From the NCBI RefSeq assembly GCF_018130465.1, contig NZ_JAFCKJ010000001.1:496001-560000 (forward strand): a stretch of 64,000 bases of DNA, in the 5' to 3' direction. This DNA is from Bradyrhizobium canariense. GTDB lineage: Bacteria; Pseudomonadota; Alphaproteobacteria; Rhizobiales; Xanthobacteraceae. The notes below the pieces were generated by a model that was not told the origin of the DNA, ran no database searches, and worked only from the letters and a program-made list of their open reading frames with translations. How positions within the stretch are numbered: position 1 is the stretch's first letter; every line of letters starts with the position of its first letter. Positions 34,235 to 43,316 of this stretch are shown piece by piece. The position numbers were made by a program, and so were the translations under genes.

Positions 34235-35565
34235 GCACGATGGCGATCGGCGGCGCGAAGCCTGCCGCGAAGAGGACGGTACGGCAGTCGATCCAGTTTC
34301 ACCTGATGCTCGGGCTTGGGATCGTGCTGGTCCTCCTGGTAGGCCTCGGCGGCTGGGGGTCGACCGTGCAAATCTCGGGCGCGCTGATCGCGCCGGGTCA
34401 GATCGTGGTCGAATCCAACGTCAAGAAGGTGCAGCATCCGACCGGCGGCGTCGTCGGCGAGCTGCGCGCTCACGACGGTGACGTGGTCAAGGCCGGCGAC
34501 GTCGTTGTGCGGCTCGACGACACCGTCACCAAGGCCAATCTCGCCATCGTCACCAAGAATCTGGACGCCGCGCAGGCGCGCACGGCGCGGCTTCAGGCCG
34601 AGCAGCGTGGTCTCGACAAGGTCGAATTCCCACAATCGCTTCTCGATCGCGGCAACGAAAACGACATCAAGACTTTGCTCGATGCCGAAACCAAGCTGTT
34701 TGACGTGCGCGTCAACGGCCGCGCTGGCCAGAAGGCGCAGCTTCGCGAGCGCATCCAGCAACTCAACGAGGAGATCCAGGGTCTCTCCGCGCAGGAGAGA
34801 GCCAAGGACAAGGAAATCTCGCTGGTGCAGCAGGAACTCGTCGGTGTCCGGGATCTCTATGACAAGCACCTGGTGCAGATCTCCCGCCTCACCACGCTCG
34901 AACGCGATTCTGCCCGGCTCAATGGCGAGCGCGCGCAATACATCGCCTCGCGGGCGCAGGCCAAGGGCAAGATCACCGAGACCGAGCTCCAGATCATTCA
35001 GGTCGACAAGGACATGGTCAGCGAGGTCTCCAAGGATCTGCGTGAGACCAACGACAAGCTGGGCGAAATGATCGAGCGCAAGGTTGCGGCCGAAGACCAG
35101 CTTCGCCGCGTCGACATCCGCGCGCCGCAGGACGGCATGGTGCTGCAATCGACCGTGCATACCGTTGGTGGCGTCGTCACCGCCGGCGACGCCCTCATGC
35201 TGATCGTGCCGCAGGCCGACGATCTCCAGGTCGAGGCCAAGGTCAATCCGGTCGATATCGACAAGCTTCAGATCGGCCAGAAGACGTTGCTGCGCCTCTC
35301 CGCCTTCAACCAGCGCACCACGCCGGAGCTCAACGGCGTCGTCAGCCGCGTCTCGCCCGACGTCACCACCGATCAGCGCACCGGCCAGAGCTACTACACC
35401 ATCCGCGTCTCGCTGTCCGCGGAAGAGGTCGCCAAGCTCGGTGACTCCAGGCTGATCCCCGGCATGCCGGCGGAAGCTTTCGTCCAGACCGGCGACCGCA
35501 CCATGCTGTCCTATCTGATGAAGCCGCTGCACGACCAGTTCATGCGAGCGTTCCGGGAGAAGTGA
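34231..35565 (+). CDS. type I secretion periplasmic adaptor (HlyD family)
   Basis: 444 residues. One membrane anchor (about 28-45, LMLGLGIVLVLLVGLGGWG) is followed by a lipoyl-like half motif (VQHPTGGVVGELRAHDGD), a long coiled coil (about 105-290, Q/E/K/R-rich heptads) and the second half with IRAPQDGMVLQ and a C-terminal beta-barrel ending YLMKPLHDQFMRAFREK. This is the standard layout of PrtE/LapC-type adaptors that bridge the ABC exporter to an outer-membrane TolC. The start overlaps the exporter stop by ATGA. Confidence 0.92.
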   Translation: MSTMAIGGAKPAAKRTVRQSIQFHLMLGLGIVLVLLVGLGGWGSTVQISGALIAPGQIVVESNVKKVQHPTGGVVGELRAHDGDVVKAGDVVVRLDDTVTKANLAIVTKNLDAAQARTARLQAEQRGLDKVEFPQSLLDRGNENDIKTLLDAETKLFDVRVNGRAGQKAQLRERIQQLNEEIQGLSAQERAKDKEISLVQQELVGVRDLYDKHLVQISRLTTLERDSARLNGERAQYIASRAQAKGKITETELQIIQVDKDMVSEVSKDLRETNDKLGEMIERKVAAEDQLRRVDIRAPQDGMVLQSTVHTVGGVVTAGDALMLIVPQADDLQVEAKVNPVDIDKLQIGQKTLLRLSAFNQRTTPELNGVVSRVSPDVTTDQRTGQSYYTIRVSLSAEEVAKLGDSRLIPGMPAEAFVQTGDRTMLSYLMKPLHDQFMRAFREK

Positions 35566-35590
35566 CGCGCGCAAGCGCCTCATCCCATTC

Positions 35591-35618
35591 GTCATTGCGA
35601 GCGCAGCGAAGCAATGAC
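35591..35618. repeat. REP-like palindrome
   Basis: GTCATTGC (35591-35598) and GCAATGAC (35611-35618) flank GAGCGCAGCGAA. This word is widespread as a repetitive extragenic palindrome in alphaproteobacteria. It lies between the secretion adaptor and AMP nucleosidase genes. Confidence 0.7.
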
Positions 35619-35675
35619 GGCGAGGCTTCATTCTTGCTATAGTTCGATTCAGCCCCAGCAACCCGGCGTCGAACA

Positions 35676-37154
35676 ATGCAATCCATCCAATCCCCACCCT
35701 CCGTCGCCACCGAACCCTTCTCCGACGCTGGCCTCGCCGTCGCCCGCCTCGAAGAGATCTACGAGCGCAACACGAAGTTCCTGCGCGACCGGTTCGAAGC
35801 TTACGTCAACGGCGAGGCAATCACGACGCGGGTGCGGGCCTTCTACCCCTTCGTCCGTGTCACCACCGCGACGCATGCGCGGCTGGATTCGCGTCTCGCC
35901 TACGGCTTCGTCGCCCGGCCCGGTGTGCACGAGACCAGCGTCACGCGTCCGGACCTGTTCCGGACCTATCTCACCGAGCAGATCGGACTGTTGATCCAGA
36001 ACCACGGCGTCCCGGTCGAAATCGGCGAGTCCAGCGAACCGATCCCCGTTCACTTCGCCTATCGCCGCGACATCAACATCGAAGCCGCCATCACCACCAG
36101 CGAGAACTCCGCCGTGACGCGATCGCTGCGCGATGCGTTCGACGTGCCTGATCTGGCCACCATGGACGATGCCATCGCCGACGGCACTTTCGAGCTCCAG
36201 CCCGGCGCGCCCGAGCCGCTGTCCCTGTTTCGGGCGGCGCGCGTCGACTACTCGCTGCGCCGGCTCTACCACTACACCGGCACGGACCCCGAATATTTCC
36301 AGAACTTCGTGATCTTCACCAACTACCAGTTTTATGTCGACGCCTTCGCGCAGCTCTGCCAGCAGCGGCTTCAGGCTGGCGAGGCCGGCCTCGAAGCTTT
36401 CGTCGCGCCCGGCAACGTGATCACGCGCAGCGGCGGCGCGGCGACGGGCGTTGCGCCCCCGCGCGCGCCGCAGATGCCGGCCTTCCACCTGGTCGCGCCC
36501 GGCTATCGCGGCATCACCCTGATCAACATCGGCACCGGCCCGTCCAACGCGCGCAACGTCACCGACCATGTTGCCGTGCTGCGGCCCCATGCCTGGCTGA
36601 TGCTCGGCCATTGCGCTGGCCTGCGCAACACGCAGCGGCTCGGCGACTACGTGCTCGCCCATGGCTATGTGCGCGAGGACCATGTGCTCGATCGTGAGTT
36701 GCCGCTGTGGGTGCCGATCCCGGCGCTCGCGGAGATGCAGGTGGCGCTCGAGGAGGCGGTCGAGGACGTCACCGGGCTCGAAGGTTTTGAGCTCAAGCGC
36801 CTGATGCGCACGGGTACGGTGGCGAGCGTCGACAACCGCAATTGGGAGATCAGCGGGCCCGATGTCATCCGCCGCTTGTCGCAATCGCGCGCGGTTGCAC
36901 TCGACATGGAATCGGCCGCGATTGCCGCCAACGGCTACCGCTTTCGCGTCCCCTACGGCACGCTGCTGTGCGTCTCCGACAAGCCTCTGCACGGCGAGAT
37001 CAAGCTCGCAGGCATGGCCAGCGAATTCTACCGCCGCCGCGTCGGCCAGCATCTCGAGATCGGCTTGAAGGCGCTGGAACGGCTCAAGCAGCAGGAATCC
37101 GAGCGGCTGCATTCGCGGAAGCTCCGCAGTTTCGCCGAAGTTGCGTTCCAGTAG
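35676..37154 (+). CDS. amn: AMP nucleosidase
   Basis: Cleaves AMP to adenine and ribose 5-phosphate in the cytoplasm; 492 residues, the usual length. The N-terminal AMP-nucleosidase domain (about 25-185) carries YPFVRVTTATHARLDSRLAYG. The C-terminal phosphorylase-like domain (about 250-480) has INIGTGPSNARNVTDHVAVL, MLGHCAGLRNTQRLGDYVLA and the ribose-site DMESAAIAANGYRF. The ATG has no strong ribosome site. No operon partner is evident beyond the small DUF1488 gene 77 bases downstream. Confidence 0.93.
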   Translation: MQSIQSPPSVATEPFSDAGLAVARLEEIYERNTKFLRDRFEAYVNGEAITTRVRAFYPFVRVTTATHARLDSRLAYGFVARPGVHETSVTRPDLFRTYLTEQIGLLIQNHGVPVEIGESSEPIPVHFAYRRDINIEAAITTSENSAVTRSLRDAFDVPDLATMDDAIADGTFELQPGAPEPLSLFRAARVDYSLRRLYHYTGTDPEYFQNFVIFTNYQFYVDAFAQLCQQRLQAGEAGLEAFVAPGNVITRSGGAATGVAPPRAPQMPAFHLVAPGYRGITLINIGTGPSNARNVTDHVAVLRPHAWLMLGHCAGLRNTQRLGDYVLAHGYVREDHVLDRELPLWVPIPALAEMQVALEEAVEDVTGLEGFELKRLMRTGTVASVDNRNWEISGPDVIRRLSQSRAVALDMESAAIAANGYRFRVPYGTLLCVSDKPLHGEIKLAGMASEFYRRRVGQHLEIGLKALERLKQQESERLHSRKLRSFAEVAFQ

Positions 37155-37231
37155 GACGAAGGTCGCCTTTGCTGCTGACAAGCAGCGGGATTTTCGGCAT
37201 TTTCGGCGCGGGGGTCGACCGGGACGACTTG

Positions 37232-37507
37232 ATGCCACTCATGCGCGACAGGATCATTGGCCATGATCTCGAACGGCTTGCCTTTCGCTTCACCATGCTG
37301 AACGACGGCGAGGTCGTGCAGTGCCAGATCAGCGACGCCGCGATGGACGAGCTTGCGGGCATGCAGGGCACCGAAAGCAGCGCGCGGCAGGCCCAGTTCT
37401 TGTCGCTGCGCGAGACCATCGAGCGGCTCGCGTCAGACCTCTACGACGAGGCGCCGCGGGTCAGGGGTCATGTGGTGCGGATCTTTACGCGACATTTGCA
37501 GCGGTAG
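37232..37507 (+). CDS. DUF1488 domain protein
   Basis: 91 residues from ATG 37232; an alternative ATG lies three codons later. The family pattern is visible: FRFTMLNDGEVVQCQISDAAMDEL in the first half and LRETIERLASDLYDE in the second. DUF1488 proteins are small cytoplasmic proteins of unknown function. The gene follows amn on the same strand and may share its transcript. Confidence 0.7.
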   Translation: MPLMRDRIIGHDLERLAFRFTMLNDGEVVQCQISDAAMDELAGMQGTESSARQAQFLSLRETIERLASDLYDEAPRVRGHVVRIFTRHLQR

Positions 37508-37853
37508 TGTCGCTCCCAGCTGTCAAGCATGATCGCGCTGTGTAGGGTCCTGTCGGCAGTCATGTCGACGATCGTCGGTTCCTCTAAAGCATTCGCTAAC
37601 CAAACAATCGTTTCGCAGCAATCTTAAGACATGCAAAGCCGGACATTAGACAACCATGAATTGGTTACCCGTAGAGGTTAGGTCACGAACATGGAGCCTC
37701 AGAGGCTTGTTTCGACCTTAAAGAAGTCACTATGGGCGCGCGCGAAGCTTGGAGTGCCTCTGTATTTGACGGAGCGCAAAAGAAGACCAACTACGCCCGG
37801 GGCTCCGGAATCCAACGGTTTCCTGATTTCATGGCGCCCACCAGTGGTCGCCG
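37508..37853. other. lower-GC intergenic stretch
   Basis: 346 bases with noticeably more A+T than either flank, especially 37580-37690. I see no convincing gene: a 63-codon frame at 37691-37882 overlaps the next gene start and has no family resemblance. The change of composition begins here and continues through the glycosyltransferase gene, suggesting a transferred segment. Confidence 0.5.
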
Positions 37854-39272
37854 ATGGGCACGCAAAAATCCCGCACGAGTGATTGCGTGACAAAAGAGAT
37901 GGTTGGAATCGACGAGATCCGCGGGCCCGGTCATGACGGCAACCCAGACAAGACGCTGCCAAAGAGTTGGCGGCTTGCAATTGCCGTAGCGATCGGATGC
38001 GGGCTTGTGGGCCTGGCGCTCCGCTACTTCGCCCGGAAGCACGCGACCGACGACGCGATTCAGCACCTGATCCCCTGGTATGTCTTTGCTCGCGATCACG
38101 GAGTCGCTGGGCTGGCCGAAGCCTTTACCAACTATACGCCGTTCTACAGCTACCTCCTGCTGATTGCCGCCCGATTTGATTGGCTAGGCCAGCCACTTTC
38201 CCTCGTGAAAGCGATCTCGGCAGTATTCGAGTTGGGCTGCGCGATCGTTGTGGCCCAGATCGTCTGGCGAGCTACAAAGCTGCCATTGCGCGCCTCCCTG
38301 GCCTTCTGCGCTATTTGGCTTGCACCGACGGTGATCTTCAACGGCGCAGTGTGGGCGGAGAGTGATTCGATCTGGACCTTCTTCACGCTGGTTTCCGTAG
38401 CGCTGTTCATGCGGGACCGAAACGGCGTTGCGTCATTTGCGATGGCCTTTTCGGTGAAGGCTCAGGGCGTGTTCCTGGGACCCTTCGTGCTCGGCATGAT
38501 TCTACGCCGCAGGATCCACCTGGCATGGCTGGCCACTGTTCCCGGGATCTATGTGATCCTCACCATTCCGGTTCTCGTCGCCGGCAGATCCCTGGTCTCC
38601 GTGTTCGCGGTCTATTTGGATCAAGCTCACACCTTCGATCGCCTCACCATGAACGCAGCGAACATCTGGGTGTTGGCCGGGGGAATGCCGTACGCGATCG
38701 GGGTTGCCGTCGGCATGGTGCTCGCGGCGGCGAGCGGGCTCGCCTTGTCGCTCTTCATCGCGCGCTCTCAACGGGCAGGGCCGGAGTTTATTCTGCTCGC
38801 CGCATGTGTATCGCTGATGCTCATGCCGTATCTGCTCCCGAAGATGCACGAGCGGTACTTCTACGCGTTCGAGCTTGCGTCGATCGCTCTGGCCTGCCTC
38901 AACCCGCGCTATTTGCCCTTCGCCGTGATTGCTCAGGTCGACGGCGTGTTATCCTATCTCGCGTTCGAAAGCGGAATCGTCCTGGGCGTGCTGCCGGCGG
39001 CACTCTGCAACAGCCTTCTCGTGTACTACCTCGTGCTTGATCTTTGGCGCGGCGAACGTGGATTTCGCTTTCCGAGGCTTGCCTGGCTCGGATTTGGCGT
39101 GTCGACCGCGGGATTGTTCTCCTATCTGGTCTTCGAAGGACCCGGTTGGAACATATCCCCCGTGTACCTGCTCACCACGGGTCTCGTCACAGCTGCGACG
39201 CTGCTGCTCCTGAAAGAGTCGCATCGCGACTTGGCCGACAGCCCGGACCGGTTGCCTCAACTCCAACGCTAG
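37854..39272 (+). CDS. GT-C-like integral membrane glycosyltransferase
   Basis: 472 residues with about eleven membrane segments. An acidic DD lies just after the first helix (ATDDAIQHLIPWY, near residue 67), as in lipid-phosphosugar-dependent GT-C enzymes. A later loop reads PKMHERYFYAFE (near residue 330), a pattern found in ALG6/ALG8- and DUF2029-like mannosyltransferases. It would transfer a sugar from a polyprenyl-phosphate donor on the periplasmic face, perhaps onto a polysaccharide or lipid. The start is uncertain: ATG 37854 or GTG 37887. Codon choice is less GC-biased than in its neighbours, in keeping with transfer. Confidence 0.68.
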   Translation: MGTQKSRTSDCVTKEMVGIDEIRGPGHDGNPDKTLPKSWRLAIAVAIGCGLVGLALRYFARKHATDDAIQHLIPWYVFARDHGVAGLAEAFTNYTPFYSYLLLIAARFDWLGQPLSLVKAISAVFELGCAIVVAQIVWRATKLPLRASLAFCAIWLAPTVIFNGAVWAESDSIWTFFTLVSVALFMRDRNGVASFAMAFSVKAQGVFLGPFVLGMILRRRIHLAWLATVPGIYVILTIPVLVAGRSLVSVFAVYLDQAHTFDRLTMNAANIWVLAGGMPYAIGVAVGMVLAAASGLALSLFIARSQRAGPEFILLAACVSLMLMPYLLPKMHERYFYAFELASIALACLNPRYLPFAVIAQVDGVLSYLAFESGIVLGVLPAALCNSLLVYYLVLDLWRGERGFRFPRLAWLGFGVSTAGLFSYLVFEGPGWNISPVYLLTTGLVTAATLLLLKESHRDLADSPDRLPQLQR

Positions 39273-39338
39273 GGCAATCGGCCTGTCTCCGGCTCCGATT
39301 TTTCGGGGTGAATTCCGGAGTCCCGCCTCATCCAGCAA

Positions 39339-40427
39339 TCAGCTGTCGAACATGATCACGCTGCGCAGCGTCTTGCCGGCTTTCATGTTGGCAAAACCTT
39401 CGTTGATCTCGGAGAGCTTCAGCTTGGCCGAGATCCAGTCCTCCAGGTGCAGCCGGCCGCGCAGGTAGAAATCCACCAGCCGTGGCATGTCGACCCGAAA
39501 ATGGTTCGAGCCCATCGAGGAGCCCTGGATCCTGCGCTCGCGCAGGAAGTCGAAGCCATGCAGCTCGATCTTCTGGCCGAACGGAATCATGCCGACGATG
39601 GTGGCCGTGCCGCCCGAAGCGAGCATGCCGAAGGCCTGCTCGGCGGTCTCCTTGCGGCCGAGCACCTCGAAGGAATGATGCACGCCGCCATTGGTGAGAT
39701 CGCGCACCTGCTTCACGACGTCGCCGTCTGCCGGGTTGATGATGTCGGTGGCGCCCAGCTTGGTCGCGAGCTGGAGCTTGGCCGGATTGGTGTCGATGGC
39801 AATGATGCGGCCGGCGCCTGCGATCTGCGCGCCGTTGATCGCAGCCATGCCGACACCGCCGCACCCGATCACGGCCACTGTCTCGCCGGCCGTCACCTTC
39901 GCCGTGTTCACGACCGCGCCGTAGCCCGTGATGACGCCACAGCCGATCAGCGCCGCAAGATCGAGCGGCATCTCCTTGCGGATTTTGACGATCGCGTTCT
40001 CGTGCACCAGCATCTGCTCGGCGAAGGACGAGAGGTTGAGGAACTGATGCAGCTTCTCGGAGCGGGCCCATTGCATCCGATTGGAAACTCCCGGCAGCAG
40101 TTTTACCGTGGTGTCGGTGCAGAGCACCGTGCGGCCCGTGGTGCAATTGTCGCAGGTGCCGCAGAACACGGACAGGCAAGTGACGACATGGTCGCCCGGT
40201 TTCACATAGGTGACGTCGGAGCCGACCTGTTCGACGATTCCGGCCGATTCGTGCCCAAGCACCGCTGGCAGCGGATGCGGATAAAGGCCTTCCATGAAGT
40301 GCAGGTCGGAGTGGCAGAGACCTGCGACCGACGTCCGGATCAGAACCTCGCGCGGGCCGGGCTTCGGCAGGCTGACATCCTCGATGACCAGGGGCTTGTT
40401 GACTTCATGGAGGACGGCGGCCTTCAT
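39339..40427 (-). CDS. zinc-dependent alcohol dehydrogenase
   Basis: 362 residues of the medium-chain dehydrogenase family. Catalytic zinc ligands lie in AGLCHSDLHF and LGHESAGIV, and the structural zinc loop is CGTCDNCTTGRTVLC. The coenzyme site is GCGGVGMAAINGAQ followed by an acidic residue (IAIDTN), which favours NAD. The layout is close to the class III-like and benzyl/aryl alcohol dehydrogenases. GGGAG precedes the ATG. The gene lies 44 bases downstream of the acyl-CoA dehydrogenase gene on the same strand. Confidence 0.9.
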   Translation of the reverse strand: MKAAVLHEVNKPLVIEDVSLPKPGPREVLIRTSVAGLCHSDLHFMEGLYPHPLPAVLGHESAGIVEQVGSDVTYVKPGDHVVTCLSVFCGTCDNCTTGRTVLCTDTTVKLLPGVSNRMQWARSEKLHQFLNLSSFAEQMLVHENAIVKIRKEMPLDLAALIGCGVITGYGAVVNTAKVTAGETVAVIGCGGVGMAAINGAQIAGAGRIIAIDTNPAKLQLATKLGATDIINPADGDVVKQVRDLTNGGVHHSFEVLGRKETAEQAFGMLASGGTATIVGMIPFGQKIELHGFDFLRERRIQGSSMGSNHFRVDMPRLVDFYLRGRLHLEDWISAKLKLSEINEGFANMKAGKTLRSVIMFDS

Positions 40428-40471
40428 CGAGCACTCCCTATCGCTTTTTTTGCTTTGAACGCGGATGCAGC

Positions 40472-42256
40472 CTACGCCGCCAAGACCAGTTCGCCAACCT
40501 CGCTGATATCCGCTGCGCGATCGCCGAGCAGCAGCGCGGCGATCTTCTGCTGCACGGCATTTTCCGCCAGCCGGAACGGATCGCTCGGCGACACCCGGTG
40601 ATCGATCACCAGCCGCGACAACAACAGCCTTCGCGCATCACCACGCATGTCGTGAATACGATGTGCCTCCCAGGCGAGCGCGACGGCACTGGCGACATGA
40701 TAGAGCAGGCTGGTGGCGCGGCGCGCATCGGCCTCGTTGTCGGCCTTTCCCGCGACCTCGCGTGCGAAGCCGACCGCGCGATCGGTGAGAGTGCGCAGCC
40801 GGTCGCGCCAGGCCTGCGGCACCGAGAGGCTGTCATCGAGGCGGGCGTGCAGATCGGCCGCGAGCGCGGATTCGGCGCCGTGGCGGCCGACGGCGCGCTT
40901 GAGCGCATCGATCGCGACGATGTTGCCGGTGCCTTCCCAAATCGAACCGAGATGCGCGTCGCGCAGCAGGCGGGCGGTCGCGAATTCCTCGATATAGCCG
41001 ATGCCGCCGCGCATCTCGAGCGCATCGCCACAGACCTTTCGCGCATCACGCGTGGCGCGGAATTTCAAGGTCGGGGTCAAGATACGCAGCAGTGCGGCGG
41101 CATCCTGGCTGCCGGCCTCGGCACGGTCGAGCGCGTCGGCGGTGAGAAAGCTCATCGACAGTGCCTGCTCGACCGGCAGCATGATCTTCAGCATCTGGCG
41201 CCGTCCGAGCGGCAGGTCGATGATGCGGTTGCCGAACACGACGCGGTTCTTCGCCACCGTCATCGCGTCATGATAGGCGCGGCGCATCAGCGCGGTGGAT
41301 TTGACGCCATTTGAAAGCCGCGACGAGTTCACCATCTCGGCCATCTGCACGAAGCCGCGGTCGAGCTTGCCGACCGCGTAGGCGATCGCGCCTTCGAGCT
41401 TGATCTCACCCGAGGCCATCGAGCGCGTGCCGAGCTTGTCCTTCAGGCGCACGATCCGGTAATGATTCTGCGAACCATCGTCGAGGAAGCGCGGCATCAG
41501 GAACAGGCCGACTCCGCGCGTGCCGGGGCCGGCGCCTTCGGGGCGCGCCAGCAGCATCACGACTTTCGCGTCGGCGTTCGAGCAGAACCATTTTTCGCCA
41601 GTGAGGCGCCAATGGTCGCCCTCCTGCACGGCCGTCGTGGTCAGCGTGCCGACGTCGGAGCCGCCTTCCTTTTCGGTCATGAACTGGCCGCCTTGCGTCA
41701 GCTTGCTCATGTCGGTCTGGGTCAAACCGTCCAGATATTTCGCCTTCAGCGCCTCGCTGCCGAAATTCGCCAGCAGCTTGGCGCAGCCGTCGGTGACGTT
41801 GATCGGGCAGCCCATGCCGAATTCGGTCTGGTTGAACAGGAAGGTGAAAGCGTGTTTCGCCACGACTGGATATTTGTCCGGCCAGCCCATGATGCCCTTG
41901 CGGATCGAGAGCGCGTGGATGCCGAACTCGCCGAAGGCCGCCTTCTCCAGCTCGCGATAGGCCGGATGGTATTCGATCCACTGCACGTCGCGGCCGAACT
42001 TGTCGCGCTGGTGCAGCACCGGCGTGTGCCGGTCGGCGAGCCGCGCGCAGTCGTCGAGCGTGCCACCGGCCAGTTCACCCAGGCGATCGAGATGCGGCTC
42101 GATGTGGCGGAATAGCGTCTCCGGCAGATGGATGCGCAGGAGATCGGTGAGCGCCTGATCGGCGCGGTAGAAGTTCATGCCGGTGGTATCGGGCGCCAGC
42201 AGTCCGGATTGCTCGGCCGCGACCTGTTTTGGCTGCGCGGGGGCCGGCTGTCGCAT
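40472..42256 (-). CDS. AidB-like acyl-CoA dehydrogenase
   Basis: 594 residues, longer than ordinary acyl-CoA dehydrogenases (about 380) because of an N-terminal extension and a C-terminal helical domain. FAD/substrate motifs MTEKEGGSDVGTLTTTA and LTGEKWFCSNADAKVVMLLA are clear. The stretch MRGGIGYIEEFATARLLRDA followed by SIWEGTGNIVAIDALKR matches the AidB/DmdC branch. AidB itself protects DNA against alkylation; DmdC oxidises methylmercaptopropionyl-CoA. Which of these applies is not clear. AAGAGGA precedes the ATG. It is divergent from an SDR gene. Confidence 0.88.
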   Translation of the reverse strand: MRQPAPAQPKQVAAEQSGLLAPDTTGMNFYRADQALTDLLRIHLPETLFRHIEPHLDRLGELAGGTLDDCARLADRHTPVLHQRDKFGRDVQWIEYHPAYRELEKAAFGEFGIHALSIRKGIMGWPDKYPVVAKHAFTFLFNQTEFGMGCPINVTDGCAKLLANFGSEALKAKYLDGLTQTDMSKLTQGGQFMTEKEGGSDVGTLTTTAVQEGDHWRLTGEKWFCSNADAKVVMLLARPEGAGPGTRGVGLFLMPRFLDDGSQNHYRIVRLKDKLGTRSMASGEIKLEGAIAYAVGKLDRGFVQMAEMVNSSRLSNGVKSTALMRRAYHDAMTVAKNRVVFGNRIIDLPLGRRQMLKIMLPVEQALSMSFLTADALDRAEAGSQDAAALLRILTPTLKFRATRDARKVCGDALEMRGGIGYIEEFATARLLRDAHLGSIWEGTGNIVAIDALKRAVGRHGAESALAADLHARLDDSLSVPQAWRDRLRTLTDRAVGFAREVAGKADNEADARRATSLLYHVASAVALAWEAHRIHDMRGDARRLLLSRLVIDHRVSPSDPFRLAENAVQQKIAALLLGDRAADISEVGELVLAA

Positions 42257-42487
42257 GATCGTCCTCTTCGTTTCCGCCTTGCGGGCATTTTGCGCTGATT
42301 TGGCGCTTGCCGCTTGGGATGATGTCGATCATGCTCCAGTCACGAAAGCGGATAAAGCCGCAAATTGTCAGGGAGGCATGATCGCCGCGAGGGAGCAATT
42401 CGCCCTGCGGAATTGTGATCGTCCCGGGTGGTCGTCCGCGCGGACCGTGCATAGATCAGCGGCTTCCCGTCTTCGAGAGATCACGCC

Positions 42488-43189
42488 ATGGAACACCCCA
42501 AATACAAGATCGCGCTCATCGTCGGCGCCGGCGAAGGCCTGAGCGCCTCGCTGGCGCGGCTATTGTCCGCCCAGGGCATCCGCGTCGCACTGGCCGCGCG
42601 AAAAATCGAGAAGCTTGGCGCGCTCTGCAGCGAGACCGGCGCCAAGGCCTATGCCTGCAACGCCACCGAGCCCGAGGAGGTCGAGCGCCTGTTTGGCCTC
42701 GTCGAACGCGAGATCGGCACGCCTGACGTTGTCGTCTACAACGCCAGCGGCCGAACGCGCGGGCCGTTCGTCGATCTCGTTCCGGCCGACGTGGCGCAGG
42801 CGATCGCGGTCAGCGCCTATGGCGGCTTCCTGGTGGCGCAGCAGGCGGCCAAGCGCATGCTGCCGAACAAGCATGGTGCGATCCTGTTCACCGGCGCTTC
42901 GGCAAGCGTCAAGGGTTATGCGCAGTCGGCCCCGTTCGCGATGGGCAAGTTCGCACTGCGCGGGCTCGCCCAGAGCATGGCGCGCGAATTGTCGCCGCAA
43001 GGCATCCATGTCGCGCATTTCGTGATCGACGGCGGCATCAAGAGCGCAGCGCGCACGGAAGCTCCGGAGAAGCCGGATTCGATGCTCGATCCCGATGCCA
43101 TCGCGGAGAGCTACTGGAACGTGTTGCAGCAGCGGCGCAGCGCCTGGAGCTGGGAGCTTGAGCTGCGGCCCTGGGTGGAGAAGTTTTGA
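42488..43189 (+). CDS. SDR-family protein with altered active site
   Basis: 233 residues with a Rossmann fold: the nucleotide loop is VGAGEGLSASLARLL, the NAG-like motif is VYNASGRTRG and the Ser motif is FTGASASVKG. At the place of the catalytic YxxxK, the sequence is SAPFAMGKFALRG, so the Tyr is Phe while the Lys remains. The protein may therefore not be a standard oxidoreductase or may use another proton donor. The glycine-rich loop GAGEGLS is also atypical (usual GxxxGxG). A short ribosome site GAGAG precedes the ATG. Confidence 0.8.
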   Translation: MEHPKYKIALIVGAGEGLSASLARLLSAQGIRVALAARKIEKLGALCSETGAKAYACNATEPEEVERLFGLVEREIGTPDVVVYNASGRTRGPFVDLVPADVAQAIAVSAYGGFLVAQQAAKRMLPNKHGAILFTGASASVKGYAQSAPFAMGKFALRGLAQSMARELSPQGIHVAHFVIDGGIKSAARTEAPEKPDSMLDPDAIAESYWNVLQQRRSAWSWELELRPWVEKF

Positions 43190-43216
43190 GGCGATAATTT
43201 CAAAGCAACGGCTGCC

Positions 43217-43303
43217 GTAGGGTGGGCAAAGGCGCGCAGTGCCGTGCCCACCATCAATGACGAAACAAAAAATGGTGGGCACGCTTCGCTTTGCCCACCC
43301 TAC
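43217..43303. repeat. inverted repeat, family B copy 1
   Basis: The ends are GTAGGGTGGGCAAAG and CTTTGCCCACCCTAC, a perfect inverse. A second pair, GTGCCCACC and GGTGGGCAC, lies inside. A copy with identical ends is at 55242-55334. The repeat supplies a spurious N-terminal extension to the next reading frame. Confidence 0.85.
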
Positions 43304-43316
43304 AAGGGCGGGAATC

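Noticed and set aside
37691-37882. A 63-codon frame before the glycosyltransferase
   Set aside because: It overlaps the next gene start and has no family likeness or ribosome site.
37854-39272. Glycosyltransferase as part of a capsule or LPS gene cluster
   Set aside because: No other polysaccharide gene lies near it in the window.
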